DNA of 64,000 bases from Linnemannia elongata (lineage: Eukaryota; Mortierellomycota; Mortierellomycetes; Mortierellales; Mortierellaceae). Position 1 is the first letter of the stretch; each line of letters opens with the position of its first letter. Where the stretch lies: the NCBI GenBank assembly GCA_036320915.1, contig JAXBDG010000008.1, positions 1,736,001 to 1,800,000 on the forward strand. Direction: 5' to 3'. A model generated the notes under the pieces. It ran no database searches and was not told the origin of the DNA. It saw only the letters and a program-made list of their open reading frames with translations. Both the position numbers and the translations under genes were made by a program. This document shows positions 46,318-58,154 of this stretch, piece by piece.

Positions 46318-46356
46318 GTGGTGGTGGTGGTGGTGGTGGTGGTGGTGGTGGTGGTG
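46318..46356. repeat. (GGT)13 trinucleotide repeat
   Basis: Thirteen GTG/GGT triplets, read as CCA on the sense strand of the minus-strand coiled-coil gene, about 135-170 bases before its start codon. Confidence 0.95.
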
Positions 46357-48861
46357 AAAAAAAGTGCAAGAAGGACTCATGGAAGGTGGGAAGGATGAGG
46401 ATAAAGAAGAAAGAAAGAAAAGAGTGGAAGGAATTGAGAGAGCGAGACGAAGAAAAGGAGTAAGGATGGAATAGGATGCGCCCATCCACCGTCGAGAGTG
46501 CGTTTGTGATTGCTTGCCTTTGTTATGTTATATATTTGTGAGAAAACCCTTGGAGTGAGTGATAGAGTGACTGACGAATAGCAATTACTTGCTCTCTCCT
46601 ACTCCTCCTCTCTATCCCCTTCCCTTATTTTCGTGCTATCGATCCCTTGAATACTTTCACTACGAACGACGTCTCCAAAAAAATGAAGGGGAGAAAGGAT
46701 TAAGAGGGGAGTAAACAGGAAGCGCTGGGTACATGGACTGGATAAGTCGGTGTGTTCGAAAAAGCACCTGCCCGTGTTCTCTTTCTCTCTCTTTTCCCAA
46801 GGGCTACACATGCCACCCTTTAATTGTCTTTGACTCGTGGTGTTGCTGTTCTTCATTGTATGTTGTTGGTGGTTGTTGTGCTACTCTGTGGGCAAATGTC
46901 GAAATGGGAACGAACACAAACAAAGGAACAACACACGAGCACGCACATGCGTATGTGGAGAGAAAACTCGCCAGCATGGACGAGCACGGAACAAACAACA
47001 ACCACGACACCACTGTCCCGCCAATATTGCAAACTGGAAGTTGTGTTGTTGCCTTTTCCTCTCCTGTTTCTTGAACGCGTTTCTTGAACTTGTTAGGCAT
47101 TCATTCACTTTACGAAGCATTTGAGGACGCCAATATGCTCTGCGGTTATGGGGTCAGAGTTCTCAGCTTCATCATCGTCATCGTCATCTGTGCGCCCATC
47201 GACGCTCTAAACCAGAGCTAGCTTACATTGACAATCCTAGGGTGAGGAGGATGTGTAAACATATCTGAGAGCAGCTTGTGTGCTGTGGGAGAGGGCACAT
47301 AAAAAAAAGGCAAAAAATAGACATTTAGAACCTCCTTTTTGCGCCAATAGATGTTCGAATCAGACAGACGGACAGAGTTGCATTGCATTTGGGTTTTAGC
47401 GTGCGCATCCCATGTAACATGCCATTGCCCATGCCATCCACCTCTAAGTGGACCACCATAATCTTCTATACCAGAGATACCTTTATGAGCTCTTAGGATG
47501 CCTGAATAATAAAGCTGGAAGGTGTGCTCTTCTCCCATCCAGTCTAGGCGACATGTATCCCATTCCGGCCCTATTATTCGTGCGAAAAGGGTTTTTTCAA
47601 ACCTCCGGCTCTCAAGAAAAAAAAAAAAAAAAAGTTTCGTATGTAATTAGCCAAAGGGCGCTTCCGTTTCGCTCTCCCTCTCTCTTGATTCAAGTAGCAG
47701 CTGGGCTATCTTTGTCCGAATGACCCTGGATGCGAGGATAAGAATGTCCATCTTTCATCCATTTTTGGCCATTGAGCGGTCGTCCACTTGCTTTGCTAGC
47801 TGCAACACCATACAAGTGTACATTTCTTACAAACACCGACCCATTCACCTTCACATACACACATATGAATAAGAAACAGCACTCGATCGGGCGCAAGTGT
47901 CATGTTAAAGACCATTCACGCAATTGCGGAGCAAAAAATAGCATTGCTAATTGATAAAAGTACTGCACCAGTTTCTCGATTGAACTACATGTGCACGTTC
48001 AGCCATTCACTTGTAAATTGTCTCTTTCTGGTCACATTCAACTCTGCATCGGCTTAGAAAGGTGATACTATTGCTACAAGGACAAGAATGTAAGAAAGAA
48101 AGTGAGCTACCACTTTGGGGTAACAAGTATGAGCTAGGGGCTAAAAATAAGAGCAAGCGAAGAGATAGAGGTTAGCGAAGGTTGGATAGAAGAGAGTTGG
48201 CTATCCGGGTAATAGTCTCCACGTCCACCAAACTAGACCCGTTCGTAATTTTATTTTTCTCCTGGTGAAAGAATAATGGCACCCAAACCATCTTTCCTTC
48301 TTCTCCTCTCAGGCACCAACTGGATGCTCACATTGTCATTCGTCTTTTTACTTTTTTTTTTTTTTTTGTCCAGCTCAACATCCACCCCCGGGGAGAGGTT
48401 CCATAGCTGTCGTACCTGTCGTGCCTCCTTCTTGCCCTGTCGGTCTCCCCCTTACTCTCTCGTCTGAGTTCTTTTTTTAATGCTTGAATTGAGAGCAAAA
48501 AAATACACCTGATAGAGTTTACTGTTCATAAACCTCGAAAGCCATATCTCCTGCCAGTTCAAGGGCCAGCCTGTTTAGAGAACCATCCCATTCGACCGGC
48601 CAAAAAAAACCTGGCAACGGCTTTTTGCTTTTGTTATATAATCCTCGGCATCCCCCTTCATTTTGTTTCCTTGTTCCTCTTTTGCACCTCACTCCAAGCC
48701 CACCCACTTTGTGGCCCAACCCTCTTTACCCTTTACCCTAATACCTCCACTCCATCTTCCTTCACTCCCTACTCTTCACTACACACTTCACTCTTCACGA
48801 AACGAAACCTCTCTCGACACACTCTCAACCTCATAACACACACAATCACACAGTCACTATA
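46357..48861. other. Gene-poor 2.5-kb interval
   Basis: No gene can be supported. Homopolymers occur (A18 near 47612, T17 near 48350). Near 47098-47285 the minus strand has coding-like pieces described as a finding. The right 220 bases hold the promoter and leader of the secreted glycoprotein. Confidence 0.5.
48635..48642 (+). promoter_or_regulatory. Probable TATA box of the secreted glycoprotein gene
   Basis: TATATAAT lies 227 bases before the start codon and is followed by a C-rich, A/C/T-only leader, matching the arrangement at the chitin deacetylase gene. Confidence 0.55.
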
Positions 48862-49530
48862 ATGCGTGCCACTACCATTTTCGCTGCTTCGGCCGCCGTC
48901 CTTGCCATGAGTGTCCAGGCCCAGATCAACGGTCAGATCGCCTCTGTCGATGCTGGTGATAACTACTGCTTCTTCCTCCCTCCTATGGTTGGAGGAGATA
49001 TTGCCGAGAACGAAGACAGGGCTATTGCCTTCTGCAACAAGCCCAACACTCGTGCCCCCGGCGCCAAGATCTTCCCCCCTGGCTTTGTCCTCTCTTCGCA
49101 CTACGCTACCGGCCCTGGCTGGGTTCAGATCACTGTAAGTGAAATGAGACAAGATAAAATGGAGACATTTGTTGTTGCTGCAACAGAGAAAGAATGACAG
49201 AGCATGGAGGGTTGTAAATGCTGCTGTTGGCTGTTGTTGACGCTGTGTAGTTTGTTTGAACGGATAAAAATTTCGTTATCTTGGAAACACAGAACACGAG
49301 AGCTCTTCTTCCCATCCCGCCACTTTGGACAAACAATCCTCAAATGAACTTCTATGAACAACCAACCCGTTTTAACATTCGCCTTTTGCTTCTCATTCTC
49401 ATATATAGGGACAAATCGACCCTGCTGCCTACAGCTTGAACCCCTGCGATACGTAAGTTGACATTATAGAATCCTTTAAATGAAAAAAGGAGGTCCGCAC
49501 AGTCCACAATCGAGATAACATTACCATTCT

Positions 49531-49575
<45 letters not shown>

Positions 49576-50041
49576 TCGATACAACAGCGGCGGACAGTAC
49601 GATATCAAGGCCCCTGTTGGCGCCACCTGCGCTGGCTTCAACCACTTTGTGAACGTGATTGAGCCTGAGATCGGTGTTTACGGCATGCGCTGCTGCCAAG
49701 AGAAGGCCGACTGCGATGTCAGCCACTCGACCTACGGAGTCAAGCGCATCTACGGTGCTCAGTGGGACTACTCTGGCCCCCGCGCTGATGGACCCTTGCC
49801 CTTGTCCCTCAAGTGCGTCAACGGCACCCTCCCCGCTGGTGTCACCACCGGCCCCGCCGCACCTGCTGCCACCTCTGGAGCCCCTGCTGCTTCCTCGAGC
49901 AGTGCTCCTACTGCTGCTTCCCCCGATGCCAAGCTTGCTGCTGGCAGCAAGGGTACCACCACCAGCGGCGCTTCTTCCAACAACATCGCCATGGCTGCCA
50001 CCGCTGTTGTTGCTGCTGCCTTTGGATTGGTCATGGCTTAA
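48862..50041 (+). CDS. Secreted GPI-anchored glycoprotein, macrophage-activating-glycoprotein/DHA1-like
   Basis: Exons 48862-49134, 49409-49452 and 49588-50041 give 256 residues. A signal peptide (MRATTIFAASAAVLAMSVQA) precedes a cysteine-containing domain with NYCFFLPPMVGGDIAENEDR, AIAFCNKP, GGQYDIKAPVGATCAGFNHF, VNVIEPEIGVYGMRCC and CDVSHSTYG. A Ser/Ala/Thr-rich linker and a hydrophobic end (MAATAVVAAAFGLVMA) fit a GPI anchor. The core resembles, from memory, the fungal macrophage-activating glycoprotein (delayed-hypersensitivity antigen) family known from Cryptococcus and other basidiomycetes; its biochemical role is unknown. Eight or so Cys suggest disulfides. The second intron contains a 41-base CT repeat next to the acceptor. 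The TATA box and leader suggest high expression at the wall. Confidence 0.85.
49533..49573 (+). repeat. (CT)20 microsatellite in an intron
   Basis: A pure CT run ending about 14 bases before the CAG acceptor at 49587. It may act as an extended polypyrimidine tract. Confidence 0.95.
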
Positions 50042-50141
50042 AGGTCTCTCGATTTCTTTTCCATCACCTTCAAAATAAATTCTTCGTAAACAAACAAAAA
50101 TACTGCAATTTATGTTTTTGCTTTTTTTTATTTTTTTATTT

Positions 50142-51796
50142 TCATGAGGGCATGGTGGTGTAAGCAAGGACTAGGACGACCATGATGAGTGTTCCAAGGA
50201 TCATTCCAACAGTAAATGTCCATGCTCCTGCTTGCACGAATGGATACCTTGTCGATATCCGTCGAATATTCCTATTCGAAGAAAGAGATGATAATGGAAG
50301 GAGAAGAGAAAAGGGCGAATGAGTAATCGTAGTACCAGGACAAGTCAAACAACAGCACCCCTGTTTTGGATTCACTTAGCCCAGTTTGTTTGCTTACCTG
50401 AGATACTTGAGCGGACTGTAGATGGCAGAGAAGATGGCAACCACAAAACAGGCGTATCCGACAGCCCTAGAGAGGTGGTCCTTGTGGATCATATCCTTTC
50501 CCTGACTAATGTCCTGTTTCACGCTGTCGAGCGTTAGTGATCTTGAGATGAAGGTGAATGAGACCAGGCAGAGTGCTATACTCACGTTCAACCATGACAG
50601 AAATGTCCGCTCGTTCGCTGCTCAAAGGAAAGATTGAGTGAAGAAGTGAGCCATGTTTTAGTGTGTGGGGGAAGAAAGGTGGACGTGGGAAGAAAGGGAA
50701 AAAAAAGTTCGAAGGAAGGAAAAAAAAATGTACACAACCACATTGAAATAAAAGAAAGAGTGGCCCTCCCACCTCACCCATGTCGCTTACCAAGAGCATC
50801 TCTAGCCATGGTGTTGCTGCAAATGACACTCGTTTGGAAAAACTGCGAACGAGGTAAACAGATCCCTGAACAGAAATGATCACTCTCTTCCACATCCACG
50901 TCCTCATGATGGTCGTCTTCCTGGTCTTCGTCTTCTTCGCCACCATCAGCTCCCTGTCCCTCACTGTGGCTACCACTCTGTCGACTTATATCCGTTATAT
51001 TGCTGCTAGCCACCATGACATTATGGCGATGGTGGGGGCGTAGAGGAGGGAGACATAGGCATGACGATGATCTGCGAAGACAACACGTCCTGAATCCAGT
51101 GCCGACCCCTGCCCCACTTCCTCTTTGCATTCCTGCCCCAGCCTCGAAGTCGCTCGCCCTCTGCTGAGATAACAATGCTGCCTGTTTCGCGGCAATAAGA
51201 GCAGCCGCATGTTCCAGCGCCGCCTCTTCTTCAGCAATGGCTGTAGGTCCATGGTGGTCATGAATTTCACAGACGGCTTCGGACTGGTCAACGCACAGAC
51301 TGACGCTGCTCTTGCTAAGTCGGAACGAGGGTTTTGAGTAGTCGACTGAAACCTTTGACGATGTGCGTGTCCTGGATCGAGTGGTCGCGTGAGCGGGAGG
51401 GCTGGATGGTTGACCATTAAGAAGTTGGTCTCCTTGTTGTTGTTGTTGTTGCTGTTGCTGTTGTTGCTGTGGTTGAAGTGGTGGAGGTGATCGTGGTTGT
51501 AATGGTGATTGTTGTTGTTGCTGCAGTTCAGCTCCGACTGGGAATATTTGATGGCGTGTTATGGCATCATTATCTTGCGTTGAATGCACGACGACAGTTG
51601 CTGCTCCGTGGCTCTCGAGAGACGAGCGATTGGTTCCCAGCGTGCCCGATGTCGAGAGCTGTCCACTCGTCAACTCATCCTCTGATATAACTTCTGTTGG
51701 GGCTGTTGCTGTTGCTGAGTAGAGTTGTGTCTGAGAGGGTGCCAATGGGTGGATCGCCACTGTATCCAGCTCTGTTGGTAGAGGAAACGAAGACAT
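50142..51796 (-). CDS. DUF202 membrane protein with long disordered N-terminus
   Basis: Exons 50791-51796, 50398-50617 and 50142-50271 give 451 residues. The first 330 are low-complexity, with Gln, Pro, Ala and acidic runs (QQQQQQQQQQQQGDQ; GGEEDEDQEDDHHED). Then follows MARDALANERTFLSWLNVSI, matching the DUF202 signature (RDxLANERTFLxW) that precedes three transmembrane helices: IALCLVSFTFISR, AVGYACFVVAIFSAIYS and WTFTVGMILGTLIMVVLVLA. DUF202 is the membrane part of the vacuolar transporter chaperone (VTC) polyphosphate polymerase and of small Vtc1 subunits. No SPX or polymerase domain is present, so Vtc1-like accessory function or an unrelated DUF202 role are both possible. Vtc1 is only about 130 residues, so the long N-terminus is unusual. 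It converges on the glycoprotein gene with 100 bases between stop codons. Confidence 0.85.
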
Positions 51797-53535
51797 GTTT
51801 TTGTTTGGGGAGGAGACACAAAAAGGGACGGAATAGCAAAAAATGATGTTGAATGACTACTTTTGATTGGGCTGGAGGGATGTTGTTCTAGTCGAGGAAA
51901 AAGAAGAATGCACCACGAGACAGGGAGGAAGGAAAGGGGATATGGTGGCGACCGTTGTGTGCTGAAGAAGGTGGTGGTGGTGTTGGTCGTAGCAAAGCCT
52001 TTGTTCGTTGTTTTGCTGACAAGTTGCCGTGCAGGATAGAACTTCTCTGGGTCAAGGAAATAAAAGAGGTGAGAGAGAAGAAACAAATGGAATGAGGGTT
52101 GGGGAGAGCGAAGTTTGATTCAGGAGGTGAATGAGAACAACTATGTGCAATAGTGAAAGAATGAATGCAATGAGAAAAGAGAAAAGAAGGGAAGAGAATA
52201 AGAATGAGAATCCGTTGAAGGGTCCTATTTGAAGAAGAGAAGAGAGAGAGAAAAAAAAAAGGAAAAAAAGAAAGGCGTTTCTCTTTTCCTTTCTTCCCGA
52301 GCGGGACTTTCCTTCTTGAGTTTTAATGACTCTGGACAAGCGGATTATTGATGTGCTGACAACCCCTCCGCTAGAGAATGAACAATACAGACTAACGAGT
52401 ACAAACAACCCATACAACATTGCTGTTGAGTCTGTTGTGTACCAATTGTTTACACTAATACATTAGCAAACAAACAAGCATCCCCCTGTTGGCTCTCGTA
52501 GATCCGCTACTGCTCCCCTGTGTCGTCTTGTCTGACTTTCTCCCCCGCTCATTTCTCTTTGTGCAGTTTGCGTAAAAGGCACTCGTCCCACATAGGGGTG
52601 CATCACTCCTACCTTTCAAGCTCAATTTAAAATAGCATGCATGTCATCCTTATTCTCTTCCGAGTTCCGACTACTACCCTTCGATCCCCATTTTTATTTA
52701 GCATTAACCACAATAGTCACACGCGTCTGACTCGTCTGACTATGTCTCCACCACTCCAATCAGTCCCTCGAACTGATTATCTGCAAGCGCGACAACGACG
52801 CGTCGGAAAGCTTGAGTGTTCGTCCTACAGAATGCAGACTGATCGACCACCGAATGATGCAACACTTTTTTTTCACAGCTATCGACGCCTCAATACTCTA
52901 AGCTAAGACATCAACCTTGCGGCCGGCTTGCTTCTTTCAGCCATCCTGTGCTTTGAAATGACGACTTCAAGAACGCAGACCCATCGTGCGATTTTTTTAC
53001 CTTTGTTCGTCAAAGTTACCTTTTAAGACCATGGGGCACTCTTTCATTTGCACCTTTGCAAAGAAGCACCAATAAGCCAACTATCCCTGGTGAAAAACGC
53101 AACGAAACGAGGTTCTATTACCCCTTACCTTCTCTACCTCTCTCTCCTCCTCGTTCCTTCATCCTCTCCGCTGCCACGACTCTAATCTTATGTGTTTATT
53201 AATACACAAGGTCCGCGACATGCCTTTCACATCTTTATATGTGCCTACCTTTTTTCACTTCTTTATTTGATTTTTTTTTTCATCGGGGTTTTTTTCCTTT
53301 ACTCTCGTCTCTTTCCCTCTTTTCCGCCCGCCTCCCAGCCTTCCTGGCATAGAGTCCACTTCCTGCATTATTCTTGTTCGTTTACCTTCCACAAACACTG
53401 ACACCTCCCCTCTTCATCCTCCATAACCCATTTCACGAAAAATTCGAAGCTCAAACTTGTCAAGCTGGCCTTGATACAACAATCCTTCATCTGCCTACTC
53501 TCTCCTTATTATCACTCCATTACACACAACAAGCC
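51797..53535. other. 1.7-kb intergenic region, CT/GA-rich
   Basis: Pyrimidine/purine-biased on both sides: GA-rich at 52050-52260 (leader side of the DUF202 gene) and CT-rich at 53100-53530 (before the decayed gene). No frame has family features. Confidence 0.55.
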
Positions 53536-54986
53536 ATGGTAAAGCTTTCCTTACCTCTTCGGGCTTACGACGACGTCGACGAGCAAAGCAAAGGACCACT
53601 ACGCGATCCTTCTCAATCGATCTACAACAGGAAACATTGTATCCAGACCTTTTTGTTATGCTCCGATGATAGTCCTTGCCCCTCCGACATTCCTTGCATC
53701 GACCAAGTCTGCCAGTGTCAAAGACCATTATATCATCCTAACTCCACTTCCCCGCCGCATGTACACCGCCGGCTGTAATTTTGACAGGGCGTGCGAGGCA
53801 GAGACCTGTTGAGAGTATGAGTATGGAGTCGACCAAACCTGCGTCCTGAACTAATATTCCAAGGACGTATCTTGCTATGCTGGGACATGCGACGACAAGG
53901 GCCATGTCTGCGTCAACACGACTTCAACTCAGGTCCCTCTCCCTGCCAGCATCGATCAGGTCATCGCCTTAAGCGATAATCCCTTTGGTCTGCAGAAGGA
54001 TGACGGCCCTCCCCCTAGCGTCTCGGAACCACAAGTTACCCTCGGAAGGAAGCGAGCATTATGACGACAAGGACCAGTACAGCCATTCTATCCCCGACGC
54101 CAAGTATGTTACCGATTCAGTAACAATTTCCGGCGTGACGGTCGCCAAGGTCCCAGTAAAAGTCCACCTCTGCCCGCTGTCTCCCATCGCCCAGGTATTC
54201 TTCGACCTATTCCTCCGAATATGCGGCGCCGCTGCCCTCCCCCCAGGTTGCGACGCCCAGGATCTGGCTGCAGGACTCCCTCAGTCCCAGTCCCAGACCA
54301 ATCTCGCACATCTGAACGGAGAATCGTTGGCGGTTGTTGAGTTGGAGACTCGACCCTTCTTGAAAAATTCACAGGAATCCACCACCACCACCACCACCGT
54401 CGCTATAGATTCTTCGCGTAGACTCTCAAACGAGGCTAAGATGTTGGGGTAGGCGGAACAAATTTCCGTGCTTGCGGGCGAACAAGGAACCATTACCAGG
54501 TCAGTAGCCGTTTCTCAACCCAGCAATGATTCCGAGGGCTCTGAACCTCGAAAGATTCAATCCCTGCATGTCCGTGGATCCGAGACTCTGCCTTTACTTC
54601 CACAGTTACTTGCCGCTGCCACGATGGAAGGATCCCGTTCACCAGCCGTCGCCATCTCATCACTCTCACATAGTGCGTCCTCGTCATCATCCTTGTACTC
54701 ACTAACATCGCCAACATCGCCAAGTTCGCCAAAGTCTTCCAAAACGGTCCGCAATGGACGAGCCGCTCGCTTGAAACTGAAAGTTTCATCTTCACCTACA
54801 TCTCCTCAAACCCACCAAGGTCGACAACTCCCATCATCCATTCAGATCCTCCCCGACCCCATCCATATCTACATCGACATCACCTTGCACACCTGCCTCG
54901 CTCTATTCCTCAGCATCACGGTCATCAAACTCTATGCCAGGATCGCCGTCAAGTTATGGAGGAGGATACTCCAACAGTCCCGTTGA
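53536..54986 (+). pseudogene. Decayed gene for a cysteine-rich single-pass membrane protein
   Basis: Coding-like sequence runs about 1.45 kb in three frames. Piece 1 (53536 on) starts MVKLSLPLRAYDD, then Cys-rich CIQTFLLCSDDSPCPSDIPC and QVCQCQRPLYHPNS. Piece 2, shifted by one base near 53755, reads MYTAGCNFDRACEAETC, a TGA stop at 53810, EYEYGVDQTCVLN, a TAA at 53852, then YSKDVSCYAGTCDDKGHVCV and DNPFGLQKDDGP. Piece 3, in another frame from about 54000, reads HYDDKDQYSHSIPDAKYV, has a TAG at 54450, continues with Ser-rich sequence and ends in a hydrophobic helix (HTCLALFLSITVIKLYARIA) before a basic tail at 54986. Cys spacing continues across the stops and shifts, which argues for decay rather than introns. 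An intron 53761-53860 could remove two stops but not the rest. Family not identified. Confidence 0.7.
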
Positions 54987-55725
54987 CCGGAAACTGCCAG
55001 CAGGATTCGCGTCATCGCCCGCTGCCATAACCACAGAGCGGTTTGAGTAAACATTTTTTTTTTTTTTTTTTTTCATTAGAATTTGAATAAATGTATAGGC
55101 GAATGAAATTTAAAAAAATACGAAGGGCGAAGCATATCCTCTGCGAGGAATGGTGTGTGAGTTACAGCAGCGAGGAATCGGATCTGACAACATTGCTTGA
55201 AACACGTTTCTCAGGCCGTCAATTTTTTTCTTGCACTAGCATCAAGAGGGAAGGTCGCCAGGTTGGCTGCAGAATAGCAGTCCCATTACCGTGTGCTTGT
55301 TATTGTGTGTGAGGCGCGTGGATGTTGCGAGGACAATTTGGCTTGTAACTCTTAGGATGTCATGCAAGGGACCTCTTTGGTAGAATGAGAAAAAAAATAC
55401 CGTGGAGAACAGAGACTGTCTCTTAGTTTTTTTTCCCTTCATTATCTGGTATTCTTTTTTGAACATATCGTCATTGTCAATCATCTTAAAGACTCCCCTC
55501 ATCCTCAGAAGCACGCTGTCTTCCCCTTCAGTTCTTTTGTTCCCTCTCACTCCTCTCTCTCTTTTCTCTTTTCTTTCAACTGAAATTTCGCCCTCCCTCT
55601 GAGCTTCTTCACTCGTTATCAGACGCTACTCATTTCCACAACTACATCTAATTCTATCAGGAAGTAGACAAGAGGACAACAATCAACTTTCTAATCTCTT
55701 GATCCGGCCGACCATCAATTTTCTA
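54987..55725. other. Intergenic region before the mucin-like gene
   Basis: Holds a run of about 22 T near 55050-55072, 65 bases after the decayed gene, and a CT-rich leader (55490-55600) before the next start. No gene supported. Confidence 0.55.
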
Positions 55726-57845
55726 ATGAAAGTCCCCGGTGTACTGACAGCGATTGTCGTGGCTGCCTCTACAGCCTCGGCCTATGTCTGTCCCTCTCCT
55801 ACCGACGTTGCATACGCATGCAAGCAGCTCAACGTCTTCCCGCGTAAGTCCTCTCCTTTATCTGACATTCCAACCCGGCCCATAATGTATGGAATGTATT
55901 TGTGTTGACCCACTTAAACATCAGAAACTGAGGCTGTCGTAAAATTTTCTTCTATATTCTCCACACTTTTCAAGTTGTCTGCTACAACCCCAATCTTAAC
56001 AGGGAAGCGTGCAATGCTAAGCAGTGCCACCAACAGTACATTGACAACTATGCTTCCTGCCAGTGCCGCCGCACCACCAGCAACTTTTACGAGGTAAACA
56101 CAACAGAAATGTTCCAACGGAAGGTTTTAGTCTCATGAAGCGACTGAAAAAAATGTTAAGAATGACATGTCTCTAACACACATGTGTCATTGTATTTGTC
56201 CATTCGCTTTGAGTAGCACTCGCGCAACGTCGAGGGTCTGATTACACGTTGTGGCGGAGGATTGAGTAACCCCTATGGTCCCTCGAGCCAGTACGAGCCC
56301 AATGACGGCTCTGGCACCCGCCACTACTCCAGAACCACCTACTATGGTGGCAGCACCCAGGTTGTCAATGGCACCACCCGCATCGTCAGCGCCACGGCCA
56401 TCGTCGGTGGTACGACCATCTTGAGCGGAACCACCACCTGGGTCTCTGGAACTCCTGGCATCATCGGTGGTACTTCCACTGCTCTTGGTCGCGGCACCCG
56501 AATCATTAATGGAACTACTTTCATTGGTGGACAGACTGGTGTTGTCTCGGGCACCACTCGCATCATTGCGACTTCTGTAGTTACAACTGGCTATACTCGC
56601 ATTATCAGCGCCACCGCCATTGTCAACGGAACCACCATCCGGGGAGGCACTACGCACTGGATCTCTGAGACTCCCGTCATCGTCACCGGTACCTCGCGCA
56701 CGAAGAGTGCTCCAACCCACACTTCACACTCTCGCTCCCACTCTCGCTCGCATACTCGTTCTCAGTCTTCGAATTCTACTTCTTCCACCTCGTCTCACCA
56801 TCACGGACCCATTGTCATCCCCACGTTCTCTAAGACAAAATCCTCTTCTTCTGTCGTCGCTGTCCCAACCACGTCGACTCCCGTTTCGCGTATCCCCACC
56901 AGTGTTGCCACCGTCATCACCCGCACGAGTAGTGCTAGTCCTGCTGTCACAACCACTGTTCGCACACGGACCACCAGCGTTGCTGGCAGCACCACTGCTC
57001 AGCCCATCGTTGCCCCCACTCCGACTCCTACCGATATCCCCATCTCGGCTCAGTCCAAGAGGATGTCTGGTGGTGCCATTGCCGGTACCGTTCTCGGAAT
57101 CTTGGGTGCCCTCGGTTTGGCCGGTCTCCTTGGCTTGTGCTGGCGCCGCAGCCGCGCTGCCCATGTACCCGCTGTGAGTACCACTACTCATGTCGGTCAT
57201 GGAGCCACCCGCACTGTCGTCTCGGAGAAGATTGAGCCATTGGTCGTCAAGTCTGTTAATGCCGACCAGACCTACCACTCTGCCTCTGTCCCTGCTGCCG
57301 TCACTGCCGCTGGAGTTGGTGCCGCTGCCGGTGCCACTGGTGGAGCTGCCTATGCCTCGAGATCCCAGCCCTCTGGAAGCAAGACTAGCTACACTACCAC
57401 TTCCTCAAGTGTCCCTGCTGCCTCCACCTCGCACGTCCAACCCGGTACTACGACCAATTACACCACTACCGGCACCTCGAGCATCCCTGCTCCGAGCGGG
57501 CAGACCGCCTCGTCCATCGGCCAGCCTGGTTCTACCACCACTTACAACACCACCTCGTCCACTGGTGGAAACTCTCACGTCCAGCCCGGAGCGCCCTCGA
57601 CCACCTACTCTACCAGCGGCCAGCAGTCCGTTGGCACCACCAATGCTTCCACGTCTTACACTTCGGGAAGCAGCGCTGGTCACACCACGACCCAGCCCGG
57701 CTCGACCACTAACACCACCTATAACACCACCACGACCTCTGGCGGAAACCCCACTACCACTGGTAGCGGGAACACTGGTCAGACTGGCAACAGCAGCACG
57801 ATCTACTCGTCCAACAACGGCTACAACCCCAAGCCTCGCAACTAA
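55726..57845 (+). CDS. Mucin-like single-pass surface protein with duplicated Gly/Thr/Ile repeat module
   Basis: Exons 55726-55843, 55975-56093 and 56217-57845 give 621 residues. A signal peptide (MKVPGVLTAIVVAASTASAY) is followed by a small eight-Cys domain (CPSPTDVAYACKQLN, NREACNAKQCHQQY, YASCQCRR). Next comes a repeat region at 125-240. The unit TRIxSATAIVxGTTI followed by xxGTTxWxSxTPxI occurs twice, 73 residues apart (nucleotides 56376-56477 and 56595-56696), with related copies of (G)GTTRII between them. A Ser/Thr/His-rich stalk, a transmembrane helix at about 363-388 (GTVLGILGALGLAGLLGLCW) and a 230-residue Ser/Thr/Gly-rich cytosolic tail follow. The plan resembles fungal wall sensors of the WSC/MID type, but no WSC domain was recognised. 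Start: the ATG at 55726 opens the signal peptide directly. Confidence 0.85.
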
Positions 57846-58154
57846 ACGCGCTTGAAGGCGCGCCTTGTTTTTTTTTCAAACTGTACATAATTCTTCTTCC
57901 TCGCAGTCCATCCATTAGTAAATGGGGCACTTTTTAATCGTTCGCAATAAAGGGTTTCTTCCTATCCTTTTCTTCTGCTCTCTGGCGAAAATGCCAAACA
58001 TTTTTTTTTCTCTGCGAAGTCATTTGGGCGAGGTCGAACAGGTCACGTGTAGACTTCCAAGTGCCTTCATCTTTCGCTCTTGACCCGCTCTCTCTCTCTT
58101 TCATCTCTATAACTTGACACTACTGACAACTACGGCAAACACACAGGACACGAG
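57846..58154. promoter_or_regulatory. BET3 upstream region with a CACGTG E-box at 58044-58049
   Basis: Contains the 3' end of the preceding gene (CAATAAAG near 57945), a CACGTG 106 bases before the BET3 start and a CTCTCTCTCTTTC leader. Confidence 0.5.

Noticed and set aside
53761..53860. Intron rescuing the decayed gene
   Set aside because: GT at 53761 and AG at 53860 would remove two stops, but the segment itself encodes regularly spaced Cys, and the later frame change and TAG at 54450 remain.
56187..57278. Long minus-strand frames across the mucin-like gene
   Set aside because: Antisense shadows caused by Ser/Thr/Gly codon bias; the plus frame has signal peptide, Cys domain, TM helix and splice sites.
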